64,000 bases of DNA from an uncultured Ectothiorhodospiraceae bacterium (GCA_947260005.1 CAMYOL010000007.1:175574-239573), one strand, 5' to 3'. Positions 38,851-50,088 are shown, counted from the stretch's first letter. Notes: generated by a model from the sequence alone, not told the origin. Program-made: numbers and translations.

Positions 38851-39871
38851 AAGCCGTCACGATTCGTTGCACTAATGGATGCCGGACCACATCTTTGGCG
38901 GTAAAAAATGTAAAGCTAATGCCATCAACATCTTTTAAGACATCCACGACATGACGCAACCCTGATTTTTGACCTCGCGGTAAATCGATTTGCGTTACAT
39001 CACCGGTTACCACGACGGTCGAACCAAAACCGATTCGGGTTAAAAACATCTTCATTTGTTCGGTCGTGGTATTTTGCGCTTCGTCAAGAATAATGAATGA
39101 ATCATTTAAGGTACGGCCGCGCATATACGCCAACGGTGCCACTTCAATCACACTACGCTCAATCAAACGAGCCACTTTTTCAAATCCAAACATCTCATAT
39201 AGTGCGTCATAAAGTGGACGTAAATAAGGATCGATCTTTTGGCTTAGATCACCGGGCAGGAATCCGAGCCGCTCACCACTCTCAACGGCTGGTCGCGTTA
39301 ATATAATTCGTCGCACCTTATCGCGTTCCAGGGCATCAACCGCACTCGCCACGGCTAAGTAGGTTTTTCCGGTACCGGCCGGACCTACCCCAAAACTTAT
39401 GTCTGTCTCAAGGATACTACGCATATAGCTACTTTGATGGGGTCCACGTGGACGAACAGTTCCGCGGCGAGTCTTAATCATCACCTCCGGAGAAACATCA
39501 GCAACATCGTCTAACAACGCATCGACACCGGACTCTTGCAACGACAAATGTACATATTCTGGTTTCAGAGTCTGGCTTGCCGTCTCAGCATAGAGCAACT
39601 TTAAGATTTCTGAGGCCGCCGCAACCGAGCGCTGTTCACCGATGACTCTGAATGTATTACCGCGATTATTAATCTCGACACCCAGCCGTCGCTCGATCTG
39701 GCGCAGATGTTCATCGAACTGACCACAGAGATTAGCCAGCCGTTGATTATCGGCGGGTTCTAAGACAAGGTCAGAAAAGTTTGCTGCGGTACTCAAAGTG
39801 GGATCGATGTTTAGGCTATAGGTTTTGGGATCAGAGGATATTGTGTGTCGCGATATTTTCAACAACCGCAT
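38819..39871 (-). CDS. ybeZ: YbeZ, PhoH-family ATPase
   Basis: 350 residues from the ATG at 39871; the frame extends to a GTG at 39907, and both starts fall inside the 3' end of miaB. It has Walker [12 protein letters not shown], Walker [10 protein letters not shown] and [18 protein letters not shown], the PhoH core. It is an ATPase, often with RNA-helicase-like features, that partners YbeY. Order miaB-ybeZ-ybeY-corC-lnt matches E. coli. The true start is uncertain because the family N terminus is variable. Confidence 0.92.
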   Translation of the reverse strand: MRLLKISRHTISSDPKTYSLNIDPTLSTAANFSDLVLEPADNQRLANLCGQFDEHLRQIERRLGVEINNRGNTFRVIGEQRSVAAASEILKLLYAETASQTLKPEYVHLSLQESGVDALLDDVADVSPEVMIKTRRGTVRPRGPHQSSYMRSILETDISFGVGPAGTGKTYLAVASAVDALERDKVRRIILTRPAVESGERLGFLPGDLSQKIDPYLRPLYDALYEMFGFEKVARLIERSVIEVAPLAYMRGRTLNDSFIILDEAQNTTTEQMKMFLTRIGFGSTVVVTGDVTQIDLPRGQKSGLRHVVDVLKDVDGISFTFFTAKDVVRHPLVQRIVTAYEHADNSTNE

Positions 39872-41210
39872 TTTTGACAGACGCACCGGAGTCTGGCAGT
39901 TCGCCACGAAGAGAATTCGGTAAGGCTTCAGTAATAGTCACGTTTATAAAATCGCCAATTAAACTGGAATCACCTTTAAAGTTTACCACACGATTGTTGA
40001 CTGTGCGGCCCGAAAGTTGGCCCGGATCTTTCCTGGAAGGGCCGGTCACCAATACCTGCTGGATACTGCCGACCATCTTGCGTGAGATGGACTGAGCCTG
40101 TTGGTTGATTCGCATCTGTAGAATTTTCAGCCGTTCTTTTTTGGTCTCCATCGGCACATCGTCCGGCAGGGCCGCAGCCGGGGTGCCAGGACGTGCACTA
40201 TATATAAAGCTAAAGGAGAGATCGAAGCCGACATCGGCGATTAAATCCATGGTGTCTGCAAAATCCTGCTCAGTTTCACCTGGAAAGCCAATTATAAAAT
40301 CAGATGAAATCGTCATATCCGGTCGAACTTCCTGCAATTTGCGAATAATGGCCTTGTACTCAAGCGCAGTATGTTTGCGCTTCATTTGCGCCAAAATGCG
40401 ATCAGAACCACTTTGCACCGGTAAATGCAGGAAACTCACCAGTTCAGGCACTTCGGCATACACCTGGATCAGGCTATCACTCATTTCAATAGGATGTGAG
40501 GTGGTAAAGCGGATTCTATCGATGCCATCAATAGCGGCAACATATTGAATTAACAGGGCTAAATCGGCTATGCCGCCGTCATGAGTCTGGCCACGGTACG
40601 CATTCACGTTTTGCCCTAACAGATTGACCTCACGGACGCCCTGCTCGGCTAGCTGAGCCACCTCGGCGATCACATCATCGAATGGACGACTCACCTCTTC
40701 ACCACGGGTATAGGGAACGACACAGAATGTGCAATATTTGGAGCAACCCTCCATGATAGAAACAAACGCCGTAGGGCCTTCGGCCTTGGGTTTAGGCATG
40801 TGGTCAAATTTTTCGATTTCCGGGAAACTAATATCGATAGCTGGACGCTGCTTCGATATCACATCATTCACCATTTGAGGGAGGCGGTGCAAGGTCTGGG
40901 GGCCAAAGACCAGATCAACGAATTTTGCTCTTTTTAATATCGCCTCGCCTTCCTGACTCGCCACACAGCCGCCGACCCCGATAATCAGATTAGGATTTTT
41001 CTCCTTAAACGGCCGCCACATACCTAATTGCGAAAACACCTTCTCCTGCGCCTTTTCCCTGATAGAACAGGTATTTAACAATAACACATCGGCCAATTCT
41101 GGCTTATCGGTCAATTCCAGGCCATGCGAGACCCCAAGCACTTCAGCCATTTTTGCCGTGTCGTACTCATTCATCTGACAACCGAAGGTCTTGATATGTA
41201 ATCGTTTCAT
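39831..41210 (-). CDS. miaB: MiaB, tRNA-2-methylthio-N6-isopentenyladenosine synthase
   Basis: 459 residues: N-terminal methylthiotransferase domain with [14 protein letters not shown] and [13 protein letters not shown], radical SAM cluster motif in [17 protein letters not shown], and a C-terminal TRAM domain ([20 protein letters not shown]). It adds the methylthio group to i6A37 in tRNAs reading UNN codons. Upstream of it, 168 bp separate it from the divergent DsrE-like gene. Confidence 0.97.
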   Translation of the reverse strand: MKRLHIKTFGCQMNEYDTAKMAEVLGVSHGLELTDKPELADVLLLNTCSIREKAQEKVFSQLGMWRPFKEKNPNLIIGVGGCVASQEGEAILKRAKFVDLVFGPQTLHRLPQMVNDVISKQRPAIDISFPEIEKFDHMPKPKAEGPTAFVSIMEGCSKYCTFCVVPYTRGEEVSRPFDDVIAEVAQLAEQGVREVNLLGQNVNAYRGQTHDGGIADLALLIQYVAAIDGIDRIRFTTSHPIEMSDSLIQVYAEVPELVSFLHLPVQSGSDRILAQMKRKHTALEYKAIIRKLQEVRPDMTISSDFIIGFPGETEQDFADTMDLIADVGFDLSFSFIYSARPGTPAAALPDDVPMETKKERLKILQMRINQQAQSISRKMVGSIQQVLVTGPSRKDPGQLSGRTVNNRVVNFKGDSSLIGDFINVTITEALPNSLRGELPDSGASVKNAVVENIATHNIL

Positions 41211-41378
41211 TTATGGTCACATTGCGTACAGGACGCGCATGATACCGGCAAAATGGTCACAAAGACAATCTTAATACGCCCAGATCCTGGCCTAAGCGCT
41301 TGAATCTTATGTTCTAAACAATTTCCTTCAGTTACCGATACTAAGGGTTAGTAAGTACACAAATAATCGGTATATCCT

Positions 41379-41831
41379 ATGAGCCTATTTCATCAAAAAT
41401 TTATTATTCTGTTGTTTTCGTTGCTCCTGATATCTATTTCAAGCATCGTATTAGCAAGTGTCCCAGCCAACGATAAAGAGAAATTCAATGTTGTCATCCA
41501 TATCTCTAAGAATTTGAAGGCCGACTATTTAGCCGCCCTCACCCAGGCGAAAATCATTCAAAAACATTATGGTAAGGACCAGGTTAATATTGAAATACTT
41601 GTGAATGGTACCGGAATCGGCTTCGTCAATCGCCAAAACCAATATGTTGAACCCATCACAGATCTGATTAATGACGGTGTACGATTTTCAGCCTGCAACG
41701 CCACTATAAGACGGATACTAAAAGATAATAATTACGAAGTGCCTCTAATTGAAGGAGTAAAATTTGTTCCGTTTGGAATCGTCCACTTGATCGAATTACA
41801 ACGTAATGGTTATTATTATTTGAAACCTTAA
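41379..41831 (+). CDS. Exported DsrE/DsrF-like protein
   Basis: 150 residues with a signal peptide (LLFSLLLISISSIVLA, cleavage about residue 27). The mature part follows the DsrE/DsrF pattern: FNVVIHISKN, a helix, VNIEILVNGTGIGFVN, and VRFSACNATIRR with a single conserved cysteine C106, then GVKFVPFGIVHLIELQRNGY. DsrE-family proteins transfer sulfur in the cytoplasm of sulfur oxidizers; exported single-cysteine relatives are common in the same groups, and their partner is unknown. Stand-alone gene convergent with cls. Confidence 0.8.
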   Translation: MSLFHQKFIILLFSLLLISISSIVLASVPANDKEKFNVVIHISKNLKADYLAALTQAKIIQKHYGKDQVNIEILVNGTGIGFVNRQNQYVEPITDLINDGVRFSACNATIRRILKDNNYEVPLIEGVKFVPFGIVHLIELQRNGYYYLKP

Positions 41832-41883
41832 TTTCATCTCAATGATTGAGCAGCATATTATTAATATTTAATTAGAAAAGCCA

Positions 41884-43338
41884 TTACAAAACCGGCGAAA
41901 ACAATCTTGCGATCTTGGTGAGTACTTTAAACCACACCGAGCGTTGCTCAATTTCACTCAGTTCCATTTTCCGACACTGTTTGAAATCGGCCTCCAGCAT
42001 GAGCTCAACATCTCGCACACATTTTTTATCGACAAATAGTAGCGTGATCTCAAAATTCAACCGAAACGAGCGATTGTCAAAGTTCGCGGTACCGACACCT
42101 GCAATTTCATCATCCACTAGCACCACTTTTTGATGTAAAAACCCAGCCTGATAACTATAAACATGAATCCCAAATGGAAGGGTTTCCTGTAAATAAGTAA
42201 ATTTTGCTAGATACACAAGATAGTGATCGGGTTTTTCAGGCAACATGATACGAACATCCACACCACGAAGTGCGGCCAACTGCAATGCACTGATAATCGT
42301 TTCATCGGGTACAAAATAGGGACTCACTATCCAGATACGTTGCCGTGCAGTATGGATTAATTCTGTAAATAATAATCCACACGTATCATATTCATCGGCT
42401 GGACCACTTGGTAGCACCAGCACTCGTTGATTTTCAGTCTCGTGTTCACAAGGCATTGAGTTTACCGCTGGAACCGTCTGCTTCACCCAATACCAATCTT
42501 CTAAAAAGGCTAATTTAATTCCCAATACCGCAGGACCACAGACCTCGACATGCGTATCCCGCCATGGACGTAAATCAGGATTTTTACTCTTGCCGACATA
42601 TTCATCCCCTACATTGTGGCCACCAACATAAGCAGTATGGCCATCGACAACAACAATTTTACGGTGGTTACGAAAATTCACCCGGAACATATGGCCTATG
42701 CCATGACTACTACCCCGAAAGGCACCAACCTCAACACCGGCGGTGTTTAACTCCGTCAGATAAGATGCCGGTAATGCATGAGATCCAATCGCATCATACA
42801 AAAAATAAATCCGTACCCCTGCGTTTGCTTTTTTAATTAATAATTGTTGAAAGTCTCGACCTAACTCATCATTTTTTACTATAAAAAACTGTACCAGCAC
42901 ATACTCTTTAGCATCATTTATACATTTAAAAATTGAATCAAATGTTTTTTTGCCATCAATTAATAATTCACATTTATTCCGGGAAAAAAAAGGCATACGT
43001 GCCAAACGTGTTAACACAACATGATCATGCTCCTCGGGTAAAAATTCAGCTAGCACGGATTTCGGTAGTTGATCTTTTGCTTTTTGAACTAATAGCTGTA
43101 GCGGTTCGTTTCCACTACGGCGAGCGTCCAGATAACCGGAAAATTTTCGACCACCAAATATCAGATAGAGAGGTAGGCCAAACAAGGGAAACATAATAAG
43201 GAACAAAGACCAGGCAATGGCGCCCTGAGAGGTACGAGAATTAAGCAATGCTTCTATAGCTGCCAGGATGGCGGCTATTTCTAACAATACATACAGCACT
43301 GTTAAAATGTAGGGCAAATACTCAAGCATGGTAACCAT
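41884..43338 (-). CDS. cls: Cardiolipin synthase (phospholipase D family)
   Basis: 484 residues: two N-terminal membrane helices, then two phospholipase D half-sites, HRKIVVVDG in the first and HQKVVLVDD in the second, followed by GTANFDNRSFRLNFE. It makes cardiolipin by transferring a phosphatidyl group between two phosphatidylglycerols in the inner membrane. The length fits ClsA. An upstream ATG at 43338 is used; another at residue 4 is possible. Confidence 0.94.
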   Translation of the reverse strand: MVTMLEYLPYILTVLYVLLEIAAILAAIEALLNSRTSQGAIAWSLFLIMFPLFGLPLYLIFGGRKFSGYLDARRSGNEPLQLLVQKAKDQLPKSVLAEFLPEEHDHVVLTRLARMPFFSRNKCELLIDGKKTFDSIFKCINDAKEYVLVQFFIVKNDELGRDFQQLLIKKANAGVRIYFLYDAIGSHALPASYLTELNTAGVEVGAFRGSSHGIGHMFRVNFRNHRKIVVVDGHTAYVGGHNVGDEYVGKSKNPDLRPWRDTHVEVCGPAVLGIKLAFLEDWYWVKQTVPAVNSMPCEHETENQRVLVLPSGPADEYDTCGLLFTELIHTARQRIWIVSPYFVPDETIISALQLAALRGVDVRIMLPEKPDHYLVYLAKFTYLQETLPFGIHVYSYQAGFLHQKVVLVDDEIAGVGTANFDNRSFRLNFEITLLFVDKKCVRDVELMLEADFKQCRKMELSEIEQRSVWFKVLTKIARLFSPVL

Positions 43339-43383
43339 TAGCTAATATTTTCCTGTTACTTATATTATTGTAAAAGTGTCTGG

Positions 43384-44583
43384 TTACTCAGATCGTAAAG
43401 CCTCTATTGGATCAAGTTTTGCCGCATACAGTGCAGGTACGACCCCTGCGGCCAGACCAATTAATATTGCTATCACTTCGGCTAATAAAACAAAAATCCA
43501 CGGCGTATGTATCGGTAACGCCGGTATTAATAATCCCAATAACTGTCCAATGCCAATCCCGAAGATTAACCCACAAACGCCGCCAATGGCAGATAACACA
43601 ATGGCTTCGCCTAAAAATAATGAGAGGATTTGAGAATGTCGACCGCCAAGCGCGCGAATTAAACCAATTTCAGAAGTGCGTTCGTTAACATTAATGATCA
43701 TAATCGTGACGATACCAATGCCACCGACAAGCAATGAGATGCCACCAATGGCACCCACCGCAAATGTTAAAACATTTAATATCGAACCTAAAACATCTAA
43801 CATTTGCTCTTGCGTTGTAATCGTGAAATCTTCACGGCCATGGCGTGCCGTTAATACTCGTTTTATTCCTGCGACCACTTTATCGACCGGTACCCCTTCA
43901 CGGTATAACACATCGATCTCAATCAGTCCTTCGCGGTTAAATAATTCCAGTCCGCGCGCTAACGGAATATAAACTGTATCATCCAAATCAAAACCTAAGA
44001 CCTGGCCTTTGGATTCCATTACCCCAATGACTCGATAACGATCGCCACCGATACGAATCCGTTGTCCTAATGGATTTATATTACCAAATAACTCTTCTTT
44101 TACTTTGCTACCCAACACAGCGAAGGCGCGCGGTGCAACCGGATCATCCTCTGGAAGAAATCGCCCTGATCGAACCGGCATGTTATATGCGTTCGGAAAA
44201 TCATGTCCGGAACCATACACGGTGGTTCGCCGTGTACGCTTATTACCTTCTATCTCCGCATTTCCCTGAACCAAACCAACCACGCTCTGTGCATATGGTA
44301 ATCGTTTTAATGCTTCTGCATCTTCGATCGATAACGGGCGTACACTACCAAATACGCCAACGCTCATTCCCATGGTGGTTGTTTTGCCCGGAGTAATTCC
44401 AATGATCGTGGTACCGAACTGGGTAAATTCAGCCAGCACGTATTTATGCAGTCCTTCACCTATCGACGTAAGTAATACCACCGCAGCAATACCAACCGCA
44501 ATCCCCAGCATCGTTAAAAAACTACGCAGCTTTTGTGCCCATAAAGAGGTAGCGGTCAGTCGGATGAAGTCGTTTACTAACAT
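43384..44583 (-). CDS. ABC transporter permease, MacB-like (second copy)
   Basis: About 399 residues from the ATG at 44583 (MLVNDFIRLTATSLWAQKLR); the frame is open much further upstream, but that part lies inside the preceding permease gene. It has an N-terminal helix with KLRSFLTMLGIAVGIAAVVLLTSIGEG, a periplasmic MacB_PCD domain, and three C-terminal FtsX helices with NVNERTSEIGLIRALGGRH. Together with its neighbours it should form an exporter driven by the ATPase at 45780-46478. It starts one base after the other permease ends. Confidence 0.88.
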   Translation of the reverse strand: MLVNDFIRLTATSLWAQKLRSFLTMLGIAVGIAAVVLLTSIGEGLHKYVLAEFTQFGTTIIGITPGKTTTMGMSVGVFGSVRPLSIEDAEALKRLPYAQSVVGLVQGNAEIEGNKRTRRTTVYGSGHDFPNAYNMPVRSGRFLPEDDPVAPRAFAVLGSKVKEELFGNINPLGQRIRIGGDRYRVIGVMESKGQVLGFDLDDTVYIPLARGLELFNREGLIEIDVLYREGVPVDKVVAGIKRVLTARHGREDFTITTQEQMLDVLGSILNVLTFAVGAIGGISLLVGGIGIVTIMIINVNERTSEIGLIRALGGRHSQILSLFLGEAIVLSAIGGVCGLIFGIGIGQLLGLLIPALPIHTPWIFVLLAEVIAILIGLAAGVVPALYAAKLDPIEALRSE

Positions 44584-44584
44584 G

Positions 44585-45796
44585 TTAACGTTTTGCCAGG
44601 GCAAGTACCGGATCAAGCTTTGACGCTTTACGGGCCGGAAGTAAACAAAAAATAGCGCCAGTAACAATTGCGACAGAGAACGACATGGCGGCTGCCCATA
44701 GCGGAGGATAGGCCTGTAATTCAGGCACAGCACTGCGTATTGCCCAGGCACCTAATTGTCCAATCGTTAAACCGATGATGCCACCCATCGCCGATAACAA
44801 CATGGCCTCGGTCAGGATTAGCATTATGATTCCCCTTCGAGAAGCACCCAATGCTTTTAACAAACCAATCTCTGATGTTCTTTGAGAAACCGCGACTAAC
44901 ATAACATTCATGATCAATATACCCGCTACGGCAAGGCTGATACCGGCAATCCCTCCAACTGCATAAGTCAATACGCTTAAGATATTATCGAACGTGGCCA
45001 GCACTGCATCCTGGGTCACCACCGTGATGTCTTCTTCGCCCTGGTGACGTGCCTTAATGGTATCTTTTGTAAATTGGATCACCCTGGGAATCGCGTTACG
45101 AGTTTTTGCTTCGATGAATATTCTGAAAAGTGATGGTGTGTTAAATAAAGCTTGCGCTGAGGCCACTGGAATAACGACGACTTCATCCACGTCAACGCCG
45201 ATAGATTGGCCTTCCGATGACATGATGCCAATGACACGACATCGATTGTCGCCAATGCGTACCCATTGCCCCAAAGCATTGTGTGCAGTAAATATTTCAT
45301 CGCGAATTTTCTTACCGATGACACAAACAGGCGAAGCCCGTTCCCAATCCGTATCCGGCAGAAATTTACCACGAGATAAGGACCAATGGCGGATACTGAG
45401 TAGCTCACTACTGGTCCCCATCACGGTCACTTCACGCTTACGATTTTGCCACGATATTTCTGCACCACCAATATTAAGGGGGGCTATTTGCTTAACATTA
45501 GGATGACGCGTCAGGGCTTCGGCATCCCCCAGGGTTAGATCCCGAGGGGTTACCCCCATCATATTCCCCAGACCTGATCCAGATGTTTCACTACGACCGG
45601 GTATGACAATAATTAAATTAGTTCCCAATGAAGCGAATTCGCCACGCACGTAACGCCTTGCACCCTCACCCAACGAAGTTAATACCAGCACGGAGGCAAC
45701 ACCGATGCTCATTGCGATTAACATTAAAATCGTTCGGGTGCGATACCCTTTTAAGGCCTGCCAGGCAAATCTGATGACATCACGAGACGCTAACAT
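44585..45796 (-). CDS. ABC transporter permease, MacB-like (first copy)
   Basis: About 403 residues from the ATG at 45796 ([21 protein letters not shown]); the frame is open to 45838 within the ATPase gene. It has the same layout as the next gene: RTRTILMLIAMSIGVASVLVLT, a periplasmic domain, and FtsX helices with VSQRTSEIGLLKALGASRRG. The two permeases are paralogues and may form a heterodimer. It overlaps the ATPase 3' end by 17 bp. Confidence 0.88.
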   Translation of the reverse strand: MLASRDVIRFAWQALKGYRTRTILMLIAMSIGVASVLVLTSLGEGARRYVRGEFASLGTNLIIVIPGRSETSGSGLGNMMGVTPRDLTLGDAEALTRHPNVKQIAPLNIGGAEISWQNRKREVTVMGTSSELLSIRHWSLSRGKFLPDTDWERASPVCVIGKKIRDEIFTAHNALGQWVRIGDNRCRVIGIMSSEGQSIGVDVDEVVVIPVASAQALFNTPSLFRIFIEAKTRNAIPRVIQFTKDTIKARHQGEEDITVVTQDAVLATFDNILSVLTYAVGGIAGISLAVAGILIMNVMLVAVSQRTSEIGLLKALGASRRGIIMLILTEAMLLSAMGGIIGLTIGQLGAWAIRSAVPELQAYPPLWAAAMSFSVAIVTGAIFCLLPARKASKLDPVLALAKR

Positions 45797-46478
45797 GATC
45801 TGAATTTTTAGTAATATCGGATTCAATACGACCATCAATCATATTAATTGAACGTACTGAACGGTCACCCAAACTTTGATCATGCGTGACCATTATTAAC
45901 GTGATGCCACGTTGATTGAGTGCTTCCAATATATCCATGACATCATGGCCAGATTTTTGATCAAGGTTTCCGGTTGGCTCATCGGCAAGCAACACCGAGG
46001 GTTCGGTGATCGTTGCACGCGCAATCGCGACCCGTTGCCGTTGTCCGCCTGACAACTGCTCGGGTTTGTGATGTGCCCGTTCTGTCAAATTTAATGAAAC
46101 AAGCGCCTGCTCAACTTTTGTTTTCCTTAAATCCGGATCAATCCCAGCTAACATCAAAGGTAATTCGATATTTTCTGCTGCACTCAAGCGCGGAACCAGG
46201 TGGAATGCCTGAAAAACAAAACCAATGTTATTATTTCTAATTAAAGCCTCTTCGACCTCATCAAGCTCAGTGACATTTTTATCATTTAAATAGTATTGGC
46301 CCGAACTGGGATGATCGAGCATACCTATCAAATTTAATAAGGTAGATTTCCCCGATCCCGAAGGCCCCATAACAGAAACATATTCACCCTGCCCGATCTC
46401 AAGGTTGATATCATCCAGTGCATGTACGGTCTGATCACCGACCTGGAAATTGCGATGAATCTTTTGCAGTTTGATCAT
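45780..46478 (-). CDS. ABC transporter ATPase, LolD/MacB type
   Basis: 232 residues with Walker [10 protein letters not shown], signature LSGGQRQRV, Walker [12 protein letters not shown] and switch histidine in VTHD. The [20 protein letters not shown] region marks the MacB/LolD branch that works on periplasmic substrates mechanically. Encoded between the membrane-fusion protein and the two permeases, so it should power both. Confidence 0.93.
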   Translation of the reverse strand: MIKLQKIHRNFQVGDQTVHALDDINLEIGQGEYVSVMGPSGSGKSTLLNLIGMLDHPSSGQYYLNDKNVTELDEVEEALIRNNNIGFVFQAFHLVPRLSAAENIELPLMLAGIDPDLRKTKVEQALVSLNLTERAHHKPEQLSGGQRQRVAIARATITEPSVLLADEPTGNLDQKSGHDVMDILEALNQRGITLIMVTHDQSLGDRSVRSINMIDGRIESDITKNSDHVSVS

Positions 46479-46490
46479 GGGCTTTTAAAT

Positions 46491-47648
46491 TTATTCCGAC
46501 TTGTCTATTTTAACCAGAGCACCATCGCTCAAACCATCACGATCGATTGATAAAACTATCTGTTGTCCTTTGTCGAGTCCCGATTTGACTTCAGTGTATT
46601 GCCAGTTACTAAGCCCACTTCTAATTTCGATCTCGGTAATGACCTGGCTATCTGCGTCATACAAATAAACACGATTACCTTCAAGTAAGGCTTCACTTGG
46701 AATACGTAATACCTCAGTATGCGCATCGATGATCACTTCTACATCAGCGGTATACCCTGGCAACATATTGGCGTTATCTTTTTCGGAAAGAAAATCAACT
46801 TCAATATCGACGGTACGGGCCTGCTTTTCGATATCAAGAACATAAGGGGCTACTCGACGAACCCGACCTTTAAAGAATTCCTTACCAAAAGCATCCAATG
46901 ATATCCTCGCGACCATATCCGCTTTAATTTCCGGGGCATCCACTTCATCAATCGGTGCCGCCACATACAAACAACTATTGTCGATTAGATCGATCGCCGG
47001 CTGAGTAGGCACACCAACGGGCGAAGGGGTCACATATTCACCCAGTTCACCATTTACTTCAGCAATCGCGCCATCAAAGGGTGCAGTCAAACGCGTGCGA
47101 TCAAGGGCCGCCTGAGCAACGGCAACACGCGATTCGCTGACTTTAATCATTGATGTTACCGCAGCACAACCAGCACGTTTTGACTCAGCTTGTCCAACCG
47201 CCTGTTCAACTTTTTCATCCGAGGCCAGCGCCTTTTTCCTTAACTGCGTTAAGCGCTTCGCTTCACCTTTAGCCACATCAGCCAATACGCATGCCTCTTT
47301 GGCTCGTGCCTGCGCGGCTTGAAGTTCGCTTTTGGCCAGTTGCATCTGAGCTAATAAATCATCATTCCAGATCTCAAACAAGATTTGTCCGGATTTCACT
47401 GTGTCACCATCACGCACGGGTAGACTCGATATCTGACCACCAATGGAAGGGGATAATTTTGCACGCCGACAGGCCTTAAGTGTACCTGCTCGGGTATTGG
47501 TTACCGTTCGTTCAACCGGTCCGATTTCAACATTGGTAAGTACGACTGCAACGGGTTTTGCACGCTTGAGCCAGAAAAAAGCGGCTATCGCAACCAGCGT
47601 CACGATAGTGATAATAAGGATGAGTCGTTTTCGACTGGACATCACCAT
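46491..47648 (-). CDS. Membrane-fusion (HlyD/MacA-like) periplasmic adaptor
   Basis: 385 residues with one N-terminal membrane helix (LILIITIVTLVAIAAFFWL), a lipoyl-like half (SSLPVRDGDTVKSGQILFEI), a coiled-coil hairpin (about 95-165), the second lipoyl half (RLTAPFDGAIAEVNGELGEYV) and a beta-barrel. It would link the ABC permeases to an outer-membrane channel, which is not encoded nearby. First gene of the exporter; AGGAG precedes the start, and TATAAT at about 47684-47690 on this strand may be its -10 hexamer. Confidence 0.9.
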   Translation of the reverse strand: MVMSSRKRLILIITIVTLVAIAAFFWLKRAKPVAVVLTNVEIGPVERTVTNTRAGTLKACRRAKLSPSIGGQISSLPVRDGDTVKSGQILFEIWNDDLLAQMQLAKSELQAAQARAKEACVLADVAKGEAKRLTQLRKKALASDEKVEQAVGQAESKRAGCAAVTSMIKVSESRVAVAQAALDRTRLTAPFDGAIAEVNGELGEYVTPSPVGVPTQPAIDLIDNSCLYVAAPIDEVDAPEIKADMVARISLDAFGKEFFKGRVRRVAPYVLDIEKQARTVDIEVDFLSEKDNANMLPGYTADVEVIIDAHTEVLRIPSEALLEGNRVYLYDADSQVITEIEIRSGLSNWQYTEVKSGLDKGQQIVLSIDRDGLSDGALVKIDKSE

Positions 47649-47952
47649 CTCCTGAGAATGGTCGCTGGGGTAAACACCGTATACTAATTATAGTAGTCTA
47701 TCATGATGCCTATGCTTAATAAGGTAACGATTTGTCCAGATGATGCCCAATTATGACAATTAACACTTGCAGAAAAAATGAACTGCTGCAATGGTGCTAA
47801 ATTCATTACAAACGTTATGATGTTCATTAATAGTATTCGAAATGCAGCCCATTTAGATTTTTTTATATCTACCTTTAAAGACACGGCAAGCTTTCTAAGT
47901 CTATTTCTTGAATAGATTTTTACGAAGGTATTACATAATAATGACAAATAGA
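47649..47952. other. AT-rich spacer between fcl and the exporter operon
   Basis: 304 bp that hold the leader of the HlyD-like gene (minus strand) and the fcl 3' end. A TATAAT-like hexamer on the minus strand near 47685 is a candidate -10 box, but I see no good -35. An open frame at 47684-47947 has no protein-like character. No strong hairpin plus T-run was found after fcl. Confidence 0.6.
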
Positions 47953-48933
47953 TTAATTACTAAGGACCGACTTGGGCATGAAATTTTGATCCATCATAAG
48001 AAAATTTTCATAGGTCTTATGAATTCCGTCTTTCAAACTTGTTTTTGCCTGCCAGCCTAATTTCGTTAAACGTGAGACATCCAATAATTTACGTGGGGTA
48101 CCATCTGGCTTAGTGTCGTCAAAAATTAAATTTCCACTAAAACCGATTACTTTCGCAATTAACTCAGCCAATTCCCGAATTGAGATATCAACGCCTACAC
48201 CAATATTGATAACCTCGCCAGTATCTGAATGGTCCACATTCTTCATCAAATAGACACAGGCATCGGCTAAATCTTCACTATAAAGGAATTCACGACGTGG
48301 ATTCCCCGTACCCCAGACCACTACATGATCACTCTTAGAGATTTTTGCTTCGTGCATTTTACGGATCAAAGCGGGTACCACATGTGAGGTATCAAGATCA
48401 TAACTATCCCCCGGCCCAAAAAGATTAGTGGGCATCACACTCATGTAATTGGTGCCATATTGTCGATTGTATGCATTACACATTTTGATGCCGGCTATTT
48501 TAGCAACAGCATAGGGCTCATTAGTTGATTCAAGGTAATCTGATAATAAATACTCTTCCTTAATTGGTTGGAGTGAATGCTTTGGATAGATACAACTCGA
48601 ACCAAGAAATAATAGTTTGGCGACATCATGAAGGTAAGAGGCATGAATTATATTATTCTGTATTACAAGATTTTGATAAATAAAATCTGCTGGGTAAGAA
48701 TTGTTTGCCACAATTCCACCCACTTTCGCTGCCGCCAGGAATACATGTCGTGGTTGGACATCGGCAAAGAAAGCAAAGACCGCATTGTTGTCCATCAAAT
48801 CCAATTCTTTATGCGTACGTACAATAAGGTTGTGATAACCATTTGCCTGTAATTGGCGGACAATGGCAGACCCCACCATTCCACGATGACCCGCGACGTA
48901 AATTTTATCTTCTGATGAAAATATATTATTCAT
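47953..48933 (-). CDS. fcl: GDP-L-fucose synthase (Fcl/WcaG)
   Basis: 326 residues from the ATG at 48933 ([20 protein letters not shown]); the frame extends 11 codons upstream into gmd. NAD(P)-binding [14 protein letters not shown], the catalytic serine in [10 protein letters not shown] and tyrosine/lysine in YAVAKIAG mark a short-chain epimerase-reductase. It converts GDP-4-keto-6-deoxymannose to GDP-L-fucose for LPS or exopolysaccharide. It overlaps gmd by 8 bp. Confidence 0.95.
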   Translation of the reverse strand: MNNIFSSEDKIYVAGHRGMVGSAIVRQLQANGYHNLIVRTHKELDLMDNNAVFAFFADVQPRHVFLAAAKVGGIVANNSYPADFIYQNLVIQNNIIHASYLHDVAKLLFLGSSCIYPKHSLQPIKEEYLLSDYLESTNEPYAVAKIAGIKMCNAYNRQYGTNYMSVMPTNLFGPGDSYDLDTSHVVPALIRKMHEAKISKSDHVVVWGTGNPRREFLYSEDLADACVYLMKNVDHSDTGEVINIGVGVDISIRELAELIAKVIGFSGNLIFDDTKPDGTPRKLLDVSRLTKLGWQAKTSLKDGIHKTYENFLMMDQNFMPKSVLSN

Positions 48934-50008
48934 GATAGTTAAATGCAGTATAGCCATTATTAACAATCAGTGCGTCCCGTTTAGCGGTACTTAAATCTTC
49001 CTCGATCATCTCTGTGACTAATTGTTGGAAACTGGTCGTAGGCGTCCAACCAAGTTTTTCTTTTGCCTTGCTCGGATCACCTAACAGGGTTTCTACTTCT
49101 GTCGGCCGGAAATAACGAGGATCGACCTGTACAATACAAACCCCATTTTGGTCATAACCTTTTTCCTCTACCCCGGAGCCTTCCCAGCTCATTTCCATAC
49201 CTAATGCCCAGGCAGCATGCTCGACAAAATCTCTCACACTATATTGCTCACCGGTAGCGATAACAAAATCCTCCGGTTTTTCCTGTTGCAGCATTAACCA
49301 TTGCATATAAACATAATCGCGAGCATGCCCCCAATCTCGTTTGGCATCTAGATTACCAAGATATAAACAATCCTGTAGATCCAGTTTTATGCGTGCAAGA
49401 GCACGGGTAATTTTACGGGTTACAAAGGTTTCGCCTCGTAAAGGAGATTCATGGTTAAATAAAATTCCATTACAGGCATAAATTCCATACGCTTCGCGAT
49501 AATTAATGGTTATCCAGTATGCGTAAAGTTTAGCAACTGCATAAGGCGAACGTGGATAAAATGGCGTTGTCTCAGTTTGTGGCATTTCATGCACCTTGCC
49601 AAACAGTTCGGATGTAGATGCCTGATAAAAACGTGTTTTTTTCTCCAGACCAAGAATACGGATGGCTTCTAAAATACGCAGTGCGCCAAGCGCATCAGAA
49701 TTGGCCGTATATTCCGGTTCCTCGAAAGACACCATGACATGACTTTGTGCGGCCAGGTTATAAATTTCATCTGGTTGTACTTTCTGGATTATATGCAACA
49801 AACTACTAGAATCGGTCATATCACCATGGTGTAAGACCAATTTTAATTCTTTTTCATGGGGATCTTGATAAAGATGATCAATACGATCAGTGTTAAATAA
49901 TGAAGTACGTCTTTTTATTCCGTGAACTTCGTAACCTTTTCCCAATAAAAATTCTGCCAGATAGGCACCATCCTGACCCGTTATGCCTGTAATTAGTGCT
50001 ACTTTCAC
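48926..50008 (-). CDS. gmd: GDP-mannose 4,6-dehydratase
   Basis: About 360 residues. Two GTG codons are possible starts; I choose the one at 50008 because GGAG (50015-50018) lies at ribosome-binding distance and the protein then begins [14 protein letters not shown], the family norm. Other motifs: [19 protein letters not shown] and the YxxxK pair in [15 protein letters not shown]. It makes GDP-4-keto-6-deoxymannose, the substrate of fcl. No other sugar or glycosyltransferase genes flank the pair. Confidence 0.95.
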   Translation of the reverse strand: MKVALITGITGQDGAYLAEFLLGKGYEVHGIKRRTSLFNTDRIDHLYQDPHEKELKLVLHHGDMTDSSSLLHIIQKVQPDEIYNLAAQSHVMVSFEEPEYTANSDALGALRILEAIRILGLEKKTRFYQASTSELFGKVHEMPQTETTPFYPRSPYAVAKLYAYWITINYREAYGIYACNGILFNHESPLRGETFVTRKITRALARIKLDLQDCLYLGNLDAKRDWGHARDYVYMQWLMLQQEKPEDFVIATGEQYSVRDFVEHAAWALGMEMSWEGSGVEEKGYDQNGVCIVQVDPRYFRPTEVETLLGDPSKAKEKLGWTPTTSFQQLVTEMIEEDLSTAKRDALIVNNGYTAFNYHE

Positions 50009-50088
50009 CCTATTCTCCACGTATAAATCTATTCCGGCACAACAGCCAAACTATGTAAGGTTTTTGAAATTCGCAACTTACATGATCG

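Noticed and set aside
47684-47947. Open reading frame of 87 residues on the minus strand between fcl and the exporter
   Set aside because: AT-rich spacer with no ribosome-binding site, no recognisable domain and hydrophobic patches typical of random AT-rich translation.
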